Shown here in pieces: positions 20,315-32,300 of a DNA stretch of 64,000 bases (positions are counted from its first letter, which is position 1; each line of letters starts with the position of its first letter). The notes under the pieces are model-generated. The model searched no databases, was not told where the DNA came from, and worked only from the letters and a program-made list of their open reading frames with translations. Made by a program: the position numbers and the translations under genes. This stretch comes from Ichthyophis bannanicus. Lineage: Eukaryota; Chordata; Amphibia; Gymnophiona; Ichthyophiidae. The stretch is taken from positions 1,303,545,022 through 1,303,609,021 of the forward strand of contig CM066033.1 in assembly GCA_033557465.1 (NCBI GenBank), in the 5' to 3' direction.

Positions 20315-20721
20315 AAGGAGAAATTTCACTTACCATTAATTTCCTTTCCTGGACTACTACTAGACCAGTCCAGACAAGCGGGTTATGACCCCCTGCCAGC
20401 AGATGTTGGAGAAAGAGAAAAGGCACCCCAGAGCTGTGACATAGGAGTGCCCCTAGAGGACCTAGTCAGTATTCCTTTGATAAGCACCAACGTAAGGAGA
20501 AAACCTGACTAACCAACTCAACAATGTACAGGTAACAACTAATTCAATTAAAACCCTCAACTCGAACCATGAAGGGTGGAGAAGGATCAAACATCATTCC
20601 TTGGAGAAAAAACCTGAATCCACTGTTGTGGACGTTCTCCGGAATATGCAATTGTTTATGTCTGAAGTAAGAAGAACGTCAGCTCCTCTGCACCAGCAGT
20701 CGTGACACCGACAATGGGGTG

Positions 20722-20820
20722 GGTTCTGGACTGGTCTAGAAGTATTCCAGGAAAGGAAATTAAAGGTAAGTGAAATTTCTCCTTTCAGCTCATACTGCTA
20801 GACCAGTCCAGACAAGCGGG
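20722..20820. repeat. E4 internal complementary region
   Basis: Reverse complement of the left end (GGTAAGTGAAATTTCTCC) joined through TTT (20783-20785) to the reverse complement of the right end (CAGCTCATACTGCTAGACCAG). Confidence 0.85.
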
Positions 20821-20831
20821 AAGTACCCAAG

Positions 20832-21897
20832 CTAATGAATCCCAGGATGGGTAGAAAAAGCTGCTGACAGCACACTAGCCCCAAAAAGACTGTCCTCACG
20901 TGCCTGAACGTCCAGGCGATAATGCTGGACAAAAGCAGACAAGGAAGACCAGGTTGCCGCTCGACAAATATCAAGAGGGACTATGTGTGATCGCTCAGCC
21001 AAAGATGTGGCTTGAGCTCGAGACGAATGTGAGCGAAGACTGGCAGGCACTTGCTTGCCTTGCAGAATATAGGTTGATTTGATGGTACGGCGTATCCATC
21101 TGGCGATAGCAGATTTTGAAGCTGCCATACCTTGGCGCGGCCCGCAAAAAGCACAAAAAGATGGTTGGTCTTGCAAAAAGAATTGGTGACTTTGAGATAG
21201 GGAAGGAGAATCCTTTTGAGATCAACCACCCGGAGATTCTTGGAACGTCCGGAACATTGTTCCTTTGAAAAGGCAGGCAACAAAAAGAGGCTTATTGACA
21301 TGAAAAGGAGTAATCACCTTAGGCAAGAATGAGGGAATAGTGCGAAGGGACACTCCCTCTGCGGAGAATGACAAGTACGGAACCCTGCAAGAGAGGGCCT
21401 ATAGTTCCGAAATGTGATGAGCTGAAGTTATTGCACTAAGAAAACCGTCTTAAGTGTCAAATCCGTTAAGGAAACTTCCTGTAGAGGCTTGAAGGGCGGA
21501 GACATCAAGGCCCGTAGTACCAAAACAAGGTCCCAAGAAGGGACAAGTGGACGGACCGGAGGGCATAGAAGCTTGACTCCTTTAAGAAAACGCGACAAAT
21601 CGGAGTGGGACGCAAGAGAATGACCGCAAATCAGTCCTCTATAACATGTCAGCGCTGAAATCTGTACCCGTAGAGTGCCAAGAGCTAAGCCTTTGTCGAG
21701 GCCCTCCTGAAGAAAGGCAAGAATGTCTTTAATTTCTGTATTCCAAGGAGAAAGATGATGTTGAGTACACCAGGACTCAAACACACGCCACACCTAGCAT
21801 ATGCTAACAACGTAAACAAACAGCGGGCACTGAGGAGAGTCGATACTACCTTGGAAGAGTAACCCTTAAGGGCTAATCTACGGCGTTCAAGAGCCAA
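20832..21897 (-). pseudogene. E4 tyrosine recombinase (frameshifted)
   Basis: Lineage-B recombinase. The N-terminal SAM-like part is at 21428-21897 (DILAFLQEGLDKGLALGTLRVQISALTCYRG). The C-terminal catalytic part is at 20832-21176: HSSRAQATSLAERSH supplies the H-x-x-R box, DICRAATWSSL the Trp region, and QHYRLDVQ the nucleophile Tyr region. At least two frame changes separate the parts. Confidence 0.75.
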
Positions 21898-23704
21898 GCC
21901 ATAAGCAAGTAGGGAGTTGGATCCTCCATCGAGATAGGTCTTGCCTGAGAAGTCCGAAGGGAGTTAGTAGTCGCAGAGGAGGGATTCGAGATAGTCTTAT
22001 GAGATCGGCATACCATGGTCTTCGGGGCCAGTCCGGGGCCAATAAGATTACTGGACCCTGGTGTTCCCTGATCCGTTGCAGGACTCTTCCGATCAGTGGC
22101 CAAGGTGGGAATACATAGAGCAACTGGTGGTTCAGCCATGGCTGCGCCAAGGCAACTATGCCTTGAGATTTGTTTCCCTCCAGCGACTGAAGAAGATCGG
22201 AACTTTCACATTCGTGGCTGACGCCATGAGATCTACTTTAGGCTGCCCCAGTTCTGAACTATCGTCTGAAACGCTTGTGGGGCCAGTTCCCATTTGCCGG
22301 GATCGAGAGTGTGTCGGATTAGAAAATCTGCCTTCACGTTGCTGGTCCCCGCTATATACTGTGCTGAGAGAGCTCGGAGGTTCCTTTCTGCCCAAGGGAA
22401 GAGAAGGGACATCTCCTTCGATACCCCTGTGCACTTGGTGCTACCCTGGCGGTTGAGGTAGGACACTGCAGTGGCATTGTCGCATAGGATCCGAACCGCT
22501 TGACCCTGTAGGAACCACTGAAACTTCAGTAAGGTGAATCGAGCTGCTCTCGCTTCAAGCCTCTTGATCGTCCCTCGCACATCATCCAAGTTCCTTGCGC
22601 TGAGTGAGTGCGACAGTGCGCTCCCCATCCGGACAGACTGGCGTCGGTTGTCAGCAAGATCCAGCGTGGGTTTTCCAATGGTACTCCCTTGAGGAGATTG
22701 TGAGATGCAAACCACCACTGTAGACTATAGCAAAACGGCAGCTGTAACGAGAGACAGGTCTGGTAGTCTTCTGTCACTGGGGACCATCTGGAAAGTAAAG
22801 CGGCCTGCAGACAGCACATTTGTCCAAGGCACGAGCTTGATGGTGGCGGCCACGGATCCCAGGACTTAGAGGTAATCCCATGTCCAGGGGGCTCTTTGGG
22901 CCAAAAAACTTCAGAACCGAGAAGCCAGCTTTAGGAAACATGCTTGAGTCAGGAATACACGCCCCTGACAAGTATCAAAGTGTGCTCCGAGAAATTCGAC
23001 CTCTTGAGACGGATGGAGGCAACTTTTGGTGTGGTTGAACACTCAACTGAGCTGCTGTAGGAAGGCAACGACTGTGGAAACAATTTTGCGAGCTTCTGGA
23101 AGTGAGTCCGCACGAATGAGCCAATCGTCCAAGTACAGGTGTACTCTGATTCCCTGCTTGCATAAGGCTACCGCCAGAACTACCATCACCTTTGAGAAGG
23201 TTTGAGGTGCCGAGGCAAAGGGCCAAAGTGCCAAAGGGCATTGCCCAAAACTGAAAATGTTGGCCGAGGACTGAAAAACGCAGGAAACGCTGGTGATCTT
23301 CTCGAATGAGAATATGAAAATATGCTTCCGCGAGATCCAAGGATGCTAGAAACTCTCCCTGGTGTACTGAGTGAATGACTGACCGTAGGGTCTCCATCAA
23401 GAAGTGAGGTACTCGAAGGCTGCAATTTACGCCTTTGAGGTCCAAAATTGGACGAAAAGAGTCATCTATCTTGGGCACCACGAAATAGATGGAATAACGG
23501 CCTAGCCCTCTTTCTAACGGAGGGATTGGATAAATGGCTTTTAAGGAGAAGCCTCTGAACGGTAGTTTGAATGGCCACTCGTTTTTCTGCTGAGCATCCT
23601 GGAGAGACCAGGAAGGCATCATGAATGGGCAACATTCGAGAGAATAGCCGTGAGAAACTATATTGAGGACCCATTGATCTGAAGTTATGAGTGCCCACTG
23701 TCAA
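21873..23704 (-). pseudogene. E4 reverse transcriptase / RNase H / linker (frameshifted)
   Basis: RT readings at 22975-23622 give YSIYFVVPKIDDSFRPILDLKG cut by frame changes, LASLDLAEAYFHILI and FQFWAMPFG. At 23043-23234 the intact catalytic box YLDDWLIRADS is visible. RNase H is at 22156-22819: LLTTDASLSGWGAHC, DNATAVSYLNRQGSTKC, YIAGTSNVKADFLI. The linker follows at 21873-22150, with LYVFPPWPLIGRVL and LLAPDWPRRPWY. Confidence 0.78.
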
Positions 23705-25285
23705 GAAAAAAGGGTCAACCGTCCGCCTACAGGGGGAAGGATCTCGAGTGGGCAGACCGTCCCGTCAGCGGGAAGAATGGGAGGCTCCAGGGAACTACCC
23801 TGGGCCAGAGTACGAGTCCGTTCCTTTGTGGGCTCCTCGAAAGGCCTGAGCTCTCTGTCCAAAGTGATGGGTAGATGCGGAAGAAGCACCTGGCTTAAAG
23901 GCACGGAATCTTCGTGAATCCTGAGATTTAGAAAATCACCGAAAACCGTGGGATTGAGATCCACGACAAGAGGATGTCTTTGGCCTGTCCTCAGGTAAAT
24001 GTTGTGGCTTCACCTCTCCCAGATCTTTCAACAATTTAACAAGATCCTCGGCAAAAAGGAGTCTCCCTTAAAAGGCAACTTAGACAGACGGGTCTTAGAG
24101 GCAACATCCGCAGCCCATTGACGCAACCATAGCCATCTTCTAGCCACTGCCACCGCCGCCACGGAACGAGCTGACAGTCGTAGAAAATCATAAAAGGCAT
24201 CTACCAGGAATGCAGCGACTGATTCGAGATGCGCCAACGCTGGTTCGTCTGTAAGCTGCTGAATCCATTGGAGGGAGGCTCGAGCCGCCAAACCTCCACA
24301 AACCGCCGCTGGTAGAGAAAGAGTGGAGGACGAAAAAGCCGTCTTAAGCAGGCTCTTGACCTTACGGTCCTGTTGGTCTCGGAGTGCCGCTCCGCCCTCA
24401 ACCAGAATAGTTGTATGCTTAGTGACAACGGTCACCAAAGCATCCACTTTCGGGTATGTCAGCCAACGGTCAAGGTCAGTGAGAGATCAAGGATACAACT
24501 GACCAATACAGCGTGCAGTGCAGAAAAAAAAGAGTCCCATTCCCAATACCATTTGCTGCAATTCCGCTGGAAAGGAAAAGGCTTTGGAAGGTTTACGAAT
24601 ACCTTGCAAAATAGGATCTGGCTGCAACAAAGCTTGGGAACTCTGTGGATCAGGCGTGTCGGCGAGGTGTAGAGACTATCACCTGTGTGATTAGGGCCGG
24701 CAACTCCTCTTTCCAAAAAAGTCTGATATCTTGAGAGTACTCTTGAACTGTCAGCAAAGAATCAGATGGAGAATATTCCCAATCTTCTTTCTCTGACGAA
24801 TCAAGGCTCACCTCCGAAGATTTAAAGTCTTCTTGGATATCCGTAGTGTCCCACAAGCCACATGCAACGTTCCTGGAAGGACGTACTGCTTTAAGGTCTT
24901 AGGTCTTAAGGGACCGCTTGCGAGACCCCGCCATATCTTTGTCTGCTACCGGAGCGGGTGCTGGAGGTATTCCAAAAGACTCCGAACGCCACAGGTGCCA
25001 TGCCTGGCGGAAGAGCATCAGGAACTCACTGTCAGCTGAAGCTGCTGTGACTTCCAGCGGCTGTGGAAGCAAAATGGGAGCTGACTGAATTCTTTCTGTA
25101 GGTAGAACCAGCTTCAGGGGCTCTAAGGAGGGAGGAGTTAAGGCGCTGATTTCCCCAGCTGGCAGTGCAGTGGGTATGGAGGAAGAAGATTCTCCTGGAT
25201 ACAGCATACAGGTGGAACACAAGCGATCTATTAACTGCTTCTGCTTCTTATTACATACAATGTACCTGTGCAGAGAAATAGGCAT
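23701..25285 (-). pseudogene. E4 gag-like protein (frameshifted)
   Basis: The probable start is MPISLHRYIVC at 25285, with a Cys-rich N-terminus (IVCNKKQ...LCSTC) comparable to the zinc-ribbon-like start of E6 gag. An acidic segment SSEVSLDSSEKEDWEYSP lies near 24800. The gag core is at 24028-24447: VTVVTKHTTILVEGGAALRDQQDRKVKSL and RRWLWLRQWAADVASKTRLSKLPFKG. Breaks lie near 24450-24540 and 23960-24030. Confidence 0.72.
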
Positions 25286-26380
25286 TGCAGAGGCTTAAAC
25301 CTTTTTTTTTTAAATCAATGTAGGCTTAGGGAAAAGACTCTTCAAAGAAAAGGGATTTTGAAACTCCCTGTGTCTTCACAGCATGTTAAATGCTTTGAAA
25401 TGGCTGCCAGAGCTGTTCCCGCCAAAAAAACACTGACGAGAAATTTCTTCCGATTCAAAATGGCCACGGCACAGAAAAACTGCAAAATAAAAGTTTCCTA
25501 AGCTCTACAAACCTCAAAAACATGATGAAATTGCTGGGGGAGAGGAGAGAAGTACACACCTGGTGATCCCCATGCCGTTAAAAAACCGGAAGTAAGAAAA
25601 TCGCTGCGAGGGAACCCAAGCAGGTACTCACTATGCTGCAGAGAAGCAGAGACTTGCAGGGAAATGCTCTAAAGATGCTGTAAAAATTATAACTGACTAG
25701 ATGGCAAAAAATTTCATAGATTGATCCACCCCCAGCTACACAGGCTCTGTGGCAGAGACTAGGAGCTGATTATAATGGGGAGCTCCACTGATCTAAGGAT
25801 CAGGACCTCAGACCCTGCTGTATTGTCATTAACTATAGTTTAAAAGCAATACAGCTATAAGAGAGGGGACCTGGGAAACTCGGAGAAACACCTCTTGTGT
25901 GCTCTGAGTGCATCCAGGTAAGAGACAAGATTGTTTAACACCTTCATCTGCTGGAGACAGAGAAAATACTGACTAGGTCCTCTAGGGGCACTCCTATGTC
26001 ACCCAGAGCCCAACCCAATCACAGCTCTGGAGTGTTTTTTCTCTGTCTCCAACATCTGCTGGCAGGGGGACATAACCCGCTTGTTTGAACTGGTCTAGCA
26101 GTATGAACTGGAAAGCGTACTTACTCACCTGTAACAGGTGATCTCCGGGAACAGCAGGTATTTAGTCTTCACATATGGGTATCATCGGAGCCTGCGCGGG
26201 AACAATCCCCAGCGTCCAATAGGAACGCTTTTGGGAGCATCCCTCAGCACATGCGCGCTGCCTTCCCGCCTTTCCAACTGTCCCTCTTCAGTTAAGTTTG
26301 TAGTTGAGTGAAAGGATAGAGGGAGAGAGGAAAGAGACAGAGAAATAGAGAGACAACTCCTAGGGGAGGTGGGTGGGTTG

Positions 26381-26429
26381 TGAAGACTAAATTCCTGCTG
26401 TTCCCGGAGATCACCTGTTACAGGTGAGT
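26381..26429. repeat. E5 ICR, first half (interrupted by E6)
   Basis: Reverse complement of the E5 left end, ending CACCTGTTACAGGTGAGTA. The second half resumes at 32454 (CTACGCTATCTCCAGGAAC). Without E6 the junction would read GAGTAACTACGCTATCTCC. Confidence 0.85.
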
Positions 26430-26961
26430 AAGAGTAAATTAGACTTACCTGCTAATTGTTGTTCCTTGCGGAACTCTAGTCCAGTCCCGGAACCATAGAG
26501 TTGTGAACCTCCACCAGCAGCTTTGGAGACTGAACATCTTCATCTCTTTGATCATCCAGCTATATGCAGCCCCAAGGACCGCCCACACATCAGTACCTAT
26601 TGACAAAGCATACTAAGCAGAGCAACAAATAAGTAGATATAACACAGTGGAAAAAAGGATCCTGACCCTAAAGTTCCCACTACGAGCAAAAATTCTCTCT
26701 TTTTTTTTCTTTTTCCAATTGCTTAAGAACAACCTCCCGCCTACGGGAAGGCGGACCAGAACGGCCGTGGCAACCCTTGTGCAAAACGCATGCAACAAGA
26801 GGCGCAACCGCTCACCCCCAAGATTTGACCCCAAAAGGAAACTAAGGCGTGCTGCAAGCAGAGGAGCTCTGACCAAAAGTATAGAGAACAAAAACCCTGG
26901 CAGACTCCTATAATGAATTTACCCTCTTGGCTGGCAGCGAGAACAGATAGACAGGGAGGGA

Positions 26962-27062
26962 TCCGGGACTGGACTAGAGTTCCGCAAGGAACAACAATTA
27001 GCAGGTAAGTCTAATTTACTCTTCCTTAGCGTCCCTCTAGTCCAGTCCCGGAACCATAGAGG
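26962..27062. repeat. E6 internal complementary region
   Basis: GGGACTGGACTAGAGTTCC to AGGTAAGTCTAATTTACTC is the reverse complement of the left end. CCTTAGCGTCCCTCTAGTCC onward is the reverse complement of the right end. They meet at CTCTTCC, consistent with an AA(G) core. Confidence 0.87.
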
Positions 27063-27082
27063 ATGTAACAGAGCAGTAAATC

Positions 27083-28300
27083 TCAACGGGAGGGCATCGC
27101 TAGTCCAGCCTGAAGCACCCGAGACCCAAACCGCGCATCCGACGCCGCCTGCACATCCAGACGATAGTGCTTAGCAAAGGTGTGCAAGGACAACCACGTC
27201 GCCGCCCGACAAATATCCACCGCCGGTACCAAGCTCACTTCTGCCCAAGACGCCGCCTGTGCCCTAGTCGAGTGAGCCCGAAGCCCGGCAGGAACCATCC
27301 TACCGTGTAAAAGGTATGCCGACGAAATCGCCTCTTTCAACCAGCGGGAAATGGAAGACTTAGACGCCGCTTCCCCCTTGCGCGGACCGCCAAATGCGAC
27401 AAATAGGCGATCGGACTTACGGAAGGCCGCAGTTTCCCTCAAATACCGACGAAGAGCTCGACGGACATCCAACGCGTGCAAGGAGTTATCCGCGTGCTTG
27501 CCCCGTTCCTTGGCAAACACCGGGAGAGACAGCACCTGATTCATGTGAAACGCCGAAACTACCTTAGGCAAAAACGCGGGAACCGGTCGCAATACCACCT
27601 TGTCGGCAGAGAAAGACAGATAGGGTTCCCTACACGAAAGAGCCTGCAACTCCGAGATTCCGCGAGCTGACGAGATCGCTACCAGAAACACCGTTTTCAA
27701 CGTCAAGTCCTTCAATGAAGCTTGCGCCAAGGGTTCAAACGGCGAAGCTACCAGAGACCTCAACACCAAATTCAAGTCCCACGAGGGCACTAAAGCCCTG
27801 CACGGAGGACGCATAAGCAACACCGCTCGCAAGAAGCACTTCACGTCCGCATGGGACCCCAATAACTGGCCCTGAACCTTGCCTCGAAAATACGCAAGAG
27901 CTGCAAGTTGGACCCCTCAACGAACTGGCCGCCAGGCCCTTGTCCACCCCTGCTTGCAAGAAGGAGAGGATCTGAGGAACGGAGGTCCGCAAAGGCCGCA
28001 ACTCGCGAGCCGCACACCATCTCTCAAAAATACGCCAGACCCGGACATACGCTAGCGACGTAGACCGACGCCGCGCCCGCAACAAGGTAGCAATGACCTC
28101 CAGAGAATAACCTTTGGCTCTCATTCGCGCCCTCTCAATAGCCATGCCGTAAGCGAGAATCGAGCCACCTGAGGCATCTGCAGCGGCCCCTGCTGAAGGA
28201 GATCCGGCCGAGGAGGAAGGAGCCACGGATCGGCCACACTCAACCGCACCAGATCCGCATACCAAGGCCGACGAGGCCAGTCCGGGGCAATCAGAACCAC
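27083..28300 (-). pseudogene. E6 tyrosine recombinase (one frameshift)
   Basis: The N-terminal half (about 28150-27900) reads ERARMRAKGYSLEVIATLL and QILSFLQAGVDKGLAASSLR. A frame change near 27900 then leads to 259 open codons at 27862-27083. The catalytic half shows ISSARGISELQALSC (Arg), HSTRAQAASWAEVS (H-x-x-R), DICRAATWLSLHTF and KHYRLDVQAA (Tyr region). The protein would be active-site complete if the single shift were absent. It ends just short of the ICR, as in the other copies. Confidence 0.82.
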
Positions 28301-30142
28301 GGGACCCGGATGCCGTTCGATCTGCTGTACCAGGCGACCCAGCAGAGCCCACGGAGGAAAGACAGAGCAGCCCGTACCTTGGCCACCTTTGTGCCAATGC
28401 ATCGAGGCCTTCCGACATGCGTTCCCGACGCCTGCTGAAGAACCTTTCGACCTGCGCGGACTCGAAGGTCGCCATGAGGTCCATTATCGGCAGACCCCAA
28501 CGACGGACCAGCAACGCAAACACCTCGGGATGTAGAGACCACTCTCCGGGGTCTACCCTGCGACGACTCAGAAAGTCCGCCTCCACATTGTGAACCCCCG
28601 CGATATGCTGGGCCGACAGACACTGAAGATGCCGCCCTGCCCAATCCAGAAGCAGATCCGCCTCCGCTTCCAACGCCGCGCTGCCTGTGCCTCCCTTGCG
28701 ATTTATGTAGGCTACCATGGAGGCATTGTCGGATAGCACCCTGACCGCCGCTCCCTGCAGCCAAGGCTGAAACGCTGTCAGAGCCAACCACACGGCTCTC
28801 ATTTCCAGTCGGTTGATGGACCACCGGCTCTCCCGCGAGGACCATTGGCCCTGAGCAATCTGGCCCTCGCAATGAGCCCCCCAGTCGCTCAAACTGGCAT
28901 CCGTCATCAGCAGACGCCAGACGGGAGACTCCAAGGGCATACCGTTCGCCAGAGAGCGCCGACGCAACCCCCAGCGAAGGCTGCGCCGAACCCCCAAGGG
29001 ACAAACTAACTGACGAGCTAGCGAGTCGGACTGATGACACCATCGACGCAGCAGCGCTCGCTGCAGGGGCCGCATGTGCGCCCTTGCCCAGGGAACTACC
29101 TCGATGGTCGCCGCCATCGTGCCGAGAAGCTGAAGGTATTGCCAAGCCGAGGGCGCCCGTCTCGCTAGAAACTGCTCCACCAGCCGCCTCAGGGCCCGCG
29201 CTCTGTGCGAAAAACCTTCCCGTTGCCGGTCTCGAAATGCACCCCCAAATACTCCAAGGTCTGCGAGGGAAGAAGGCTGCTCTTCGCCCGATTGACCACC
29301 CAGCCTAACGACTGCAAAACCTGTACGACCTGTGCCGTCGCCCGGAGACTCTCCTTCCTCGACTTCGCCCGGATCAACCAGTCGTCGAGATAGGGATGCA
29401 CGAGGACACCCTCCTTCCGCAGGAACGCCGCTACCACCACCATGATCTTCGTGAAGACCCGTGGCGCCGTCGCTAGGCCGAAGGGCATGGCTTGAAACTG
29501 GAAATGGCCCATCGGCAGCGCAAACCGCAGAAATCTTTGATGTTCCCGGCGAATGGGAATGTGCAAATAGGCCTCCGTAAGGTCTAGGGACGTTAGGAAT
29601 TCCCCCTCGCGGACCGCCGCTAAGACCGAGCGCAGCGTTTCCATGCGAAAATGCGACACCCGGAGGCACCGATTCACTCTCTTTAAATCCAGGATTGGTC
29701 GAAAGGTGCCCTCCTTTTTCGGCACTACGAAGTAGATGGAGTATCGACCGGACCCTAACTGCCCCTCCGGCACGGGGGCGACCGCCCGGAGCCAAAGCAG
29801 CCGGGAAAGTGTATCGGATACGACTCGTCGTTTCCAGGGAGCGCTGCACGGGGACATAACGAAGGAATCGAGCACCGGTCGATGTAGCTCGAGCGCATAT
29901 CCCTCTCGTATCACTTCTAACACCCACCGATCGGATGTGATAGCGGCCCAGGCAGGGTAGAAATCCAGCAGTCTGCCCCCTACGGGAATCACTGCCACCG
30001 GAGCCGGCCTCGCTTCATTGTGACTTTTTGGGGACCTGCGCCTGGAAGGAGCCAAAACCTCTACCTGCCCCCCGAAATCCGCGGAAACTCTGTCCGCGCC
30101 CCAGATATCTGGAACACTGGGACTGACCAAAGCGGGAGGCAC
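28121..30142 (-). pseudogene. E6 reverse transcriptase / RNase H / linker
   Basis: The RT ORF is open for 317 codons (30142-29189), overlapping the gag end by 128 nt in another frame. It reads GRYSIYFVVPKKEGTFRPI, TSLDLTEAYLHIPI (catalytic Asp), FQAMPFGLATAPRVFTK and HPYLDDWLIRAKS (YLDD box intact). A frame change near 29190 leads to RNase H: RLLMTDASLSDWGAHCEG, RLEMRAVWLALTAF, LSDNASMVAYINRKGGTG and HIAGVHNVEADFLSRR. A second change near 28400 leads to the linker VFPPWALLGRLVQQIE and LIAPDWPRRPWY. Two shifts therefore inactivate an otherwise complete RT/RNase H. Confidence 0.83.
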
Positions 30143-31484
30143 GAAACCTCTGAAAGGACTGCTGAGACCCCCGGAAGGTGAAGGTCGGCTTCCCCTGCTT
30201 GGGCTTATCCTCTGGAAGCCGACCCCCCTTAGAATCCCCGAGATCTTTTACCAACCTATCCAAGTCCTCTCCAAATAACTGCCTGCCCTTAAACGGCAGC
30301 TTACTAAGGCGAGCTTTAGAAGAGCCATCAGCCGCCCAATTGCGTAACCAAAGAGAACGACGCGCCGCTACCACCGACGCCATGCCGTTAGCTAACCCCC
30401 TAATGAGGTCATAGTGGATATCCGCCAAATAAGCGGTACCCGACTCCAATCTGGACGCCGCCGCCTCTTGTTCCGCCGACTGGGGCCCCTCGAACTGTTG
30501 AGACCAGCGGAGGCAGCCGCGCGCCACCCAGGCCCCGGCCACCGCCGCCTGCATTGACAGGGCAGCAACATCAAACGCCTGTCTCAACAAGCGATCAACT
30601 TTCCGATCCTGCGGGTCCTTCAACGCCGCAGCACCTTCCACCGGGATAGTAGTCCGTTGAGTAACCGCGGAAACTGCTGCGTCCACCTTTGGCGAACGAA
30701 AGAGCTCTCTATCAGCCTCCGACAGAGGATACAATTTAGGCAACAGTCTATCCCCGCGCAAAGCGGACTCTGGACTGTTCCACTCCTCCTGGATCATAGC
30801 TTTAAAAACCCTATGGAACGGAAAGACTCTGTGGGAAGTGCGCACCGCCTGCCTCAAGGGATCCTCCAACTTGTCCTCCGCAGTGGCTTCTTCCACGGGT
30901 ATGTTCAATACCTTGAGGGTTTCGGCAATCAGTGCCGGAAGTTCCTCTTTACGAAATACACGCACTATTCTACTACTCTGCTCGTCGTCCAACAACTCGC
31001 CGTCTTCTAAATCCTCCGCAGACTCCAGCTCGAGAGCCTCCCCCAGCACCTCGTGGAACTCGTCCCCAGGAGGCGCAGAATCCGCAACACTCGGGGGCCG
31101 GCTCTTCTTTTGTGGACCAGTGTCTCCCTCTACTGAAAGGGGACGCTTTAGCCCACGGCGGGGCAGGACCGAGCCTCCCCCCGCCGGCTGCAAGAGAGCC
31201 AGAGCCTCCTGCATGAGAGAGAAAAAGGCGGGCGGAACTCCCAGGGATCCCTCCTGGACGCCCCCCGCCAACAGGCGCTCCGGCACTGCAGAAATCCCCG
31301 GACCAAGGACCATCTCTGCCTGCTCTGATGTCCCTTCTGTAGATACAGGTGGGAGATCTGCACTGGAGCCCTCCAGAGGGTCCTCCATGCCAGCACCCAC
31401 AGCAGAACAAGTGGCACAGACTCGGGCTTCCAAATTACTACTTCTACGAATGCCACAGACCAGACACCGAGGACTAGGAGGCAT
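30015..31484 (-). CDS. E6 gag-like protein (intact ORF)
   Basis: About 489 codons without interruption. I chose the Met at 31484 (MPPSPRCLVCG) because it precedes the conserved Cys motif; the frame is open for 31 more codons upstream but that stretch is hydrophobic and not shared. Residues 7-30 carry C-x2-C-x(13)-C-x2-C, a likely zinc-binding start. An acidic middle (LEDGELLDDEQSS) is followed by MIQEEWNSPESALRG, VTQRTTIPVEGAAALKDPQD, RRSLWLRNWAADGSSKARLSK and a Gln/Phe/Gly/Arg-rich tail (GSQQSFQRF...RGFRGAGRGFG). The tail resembles an RGG-type nucleic-acid binding end. Its presumed role is coating element RNA. It is the only fully open lineage-B gag in the window. Confidence 0.82.
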   Translation of the reverse strand: MPPSPRCLVCGIRRSSNLEARVCATCSAVGAGMEDPLEGSSADLPPVSTEGTSEQAEMVLGPGISAVPERLLAGGVQEGSLGVPPAFFSLMQEALALLQPAGGGSVLPRRGLKRPLSVEGDTGPQKKSRPPSVADSAPPGDEFHEVLGEALELESAEDLEDGELLDDEQSSRIVRVFRKEELPALIAETLKVLNIPVEEATAEDKLEDPLRQAVRTSHRVFPFHRVFKAMIQEEWNSPESALRGDRLLPKLYPLSEADRELFRSPKVDAAVSAVTQRTTIPVEGAAALKDPQDRKVDRLLRQAFDVAALSMQAAVAGAWVARGCLRWSQQFEGPQSAEQEAAASRLESGTAYLADIHYDLIRGLANGMASVVAARRSLWLRNWAADGSSKARLSKLPFKGRQLFGEDLDRLVKDLGDSKGGRLPEDKPKQGKPTFTFRGSQQSFQRFRASRFGQSQCSRYLGRGQSFRGFRGAGRGFGSFQAQVPKKSQ

Positions 31485-32300
31485 GGCTATGCACACAGCC
31501 CTTTGCCAGGAAAGCAGGAACACCTTGCTGAAGCAAACAGAGCAGAAAAAAAAAATCGCGATTTTAAAAGTGCTCAAAAATGCTCCAAATTGCAGGATTA
31601 GATAGAGCTGGAGTCAATTAGCTGATATCTGACCAAGAAATGCAAAAACGAAGCTCCTATCCCTAAAAAAAAACACGAAGAAAAACAACTTTGAAAAAAA
31701 TCCAAAATGGCCGCCGGACCCGATCCCGCCAAAAAAAGGACCAGAAAAAATACCCAAAAGGTCTAAAACACTCCCCAGAGCTGATTCCAGGCCACCCCAA
31801 GGCCTCCACCACTGCCTTTAGAAAGAAAAAGCTTCAAACTCTACTCACCCACACACAGGAGTGGAGGGGGGGGGGTCAAAACACTGAGAGTGCTGTCCAG
31901 CGTGCCTGTCACAAGCTCTGAGTAGCAGTTATCAGAGTCAATAACAGAGTAATAACCGCTCAGGGCAGCTCGGGGAACCCCTAAATCAGTCAGGGGACCC
32001 TCAGAGCCTACTGCTGTATTCAATTGCTGCCTGTAATTGTCTTCAACCTTCTCCTCACCCACCAAGGGGGTTCGGTAGAAAGGAGACCTGTGTCCTGTGC
32101 AGCTCCCCTGCTTGTTTGACCTATGGGGAGACTGACAGAGAGAGACAGAGAGAGAAAAACAGATTAGAGAAAGACAGAAGGGACACAGTCAAAGATTTCC
32201 TCCACATCAGCAGCCCAGCACCTAAATCTAGAAAATAATAAAACACTAAAGCTCTGCTTATTTGTTCCTAAGGAGCCCAGTTCTGGGCTCTGACTTCCAA
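31485..32300. other. E6 5' untranslated region
   Basis: About 0.8 kb between gag and the right terminal repeat with no coding signal. It contains A-rich tracts and an imperfect GAGA(CA) tract near 32130-32165. It should hold the E6 promoter by position only. Confidence 0.45.

Larger units (their letters stand above)
20315..26114 (-). mobile_element. DIRS retrotransposon E4 (lineage B, full length, decayed)
   Basis: Inverted terminal repeats lie at about 20315-20475 and 25960-26114 (shared CTAGACCAGT.CA.ACAAGCGGG, CTGCCAGCAGATGTTGGAGA and TAGGAGTGCCCCTAGAGGACCTAGTCAGTATT). The ICR is at 20722-20820. The coding order on the minus strand is gag, RT/RNase H, recombinase, with many frameshifts. 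The right terminus is immediately abutted by E5, which integrated into the last bases of E4 (core AAAG at 26112-26115). Confidence 0.87.

Noticed and set aside
27735..29927. 730-aa minus-strand ORF in E6 as a single protein
   Set aside because: Its first part is a GC-driven shadow of RT, its middle is RNase H, and its last part is recombinase N-terminus; it is a chance chain of three frames.
30838..31605. 255-aa plus-strand ORF opposite E6 gag
   Set aside because: Mirror of the GC-rich gag coding strand; no domain and no conservation of the antisense frame expected.
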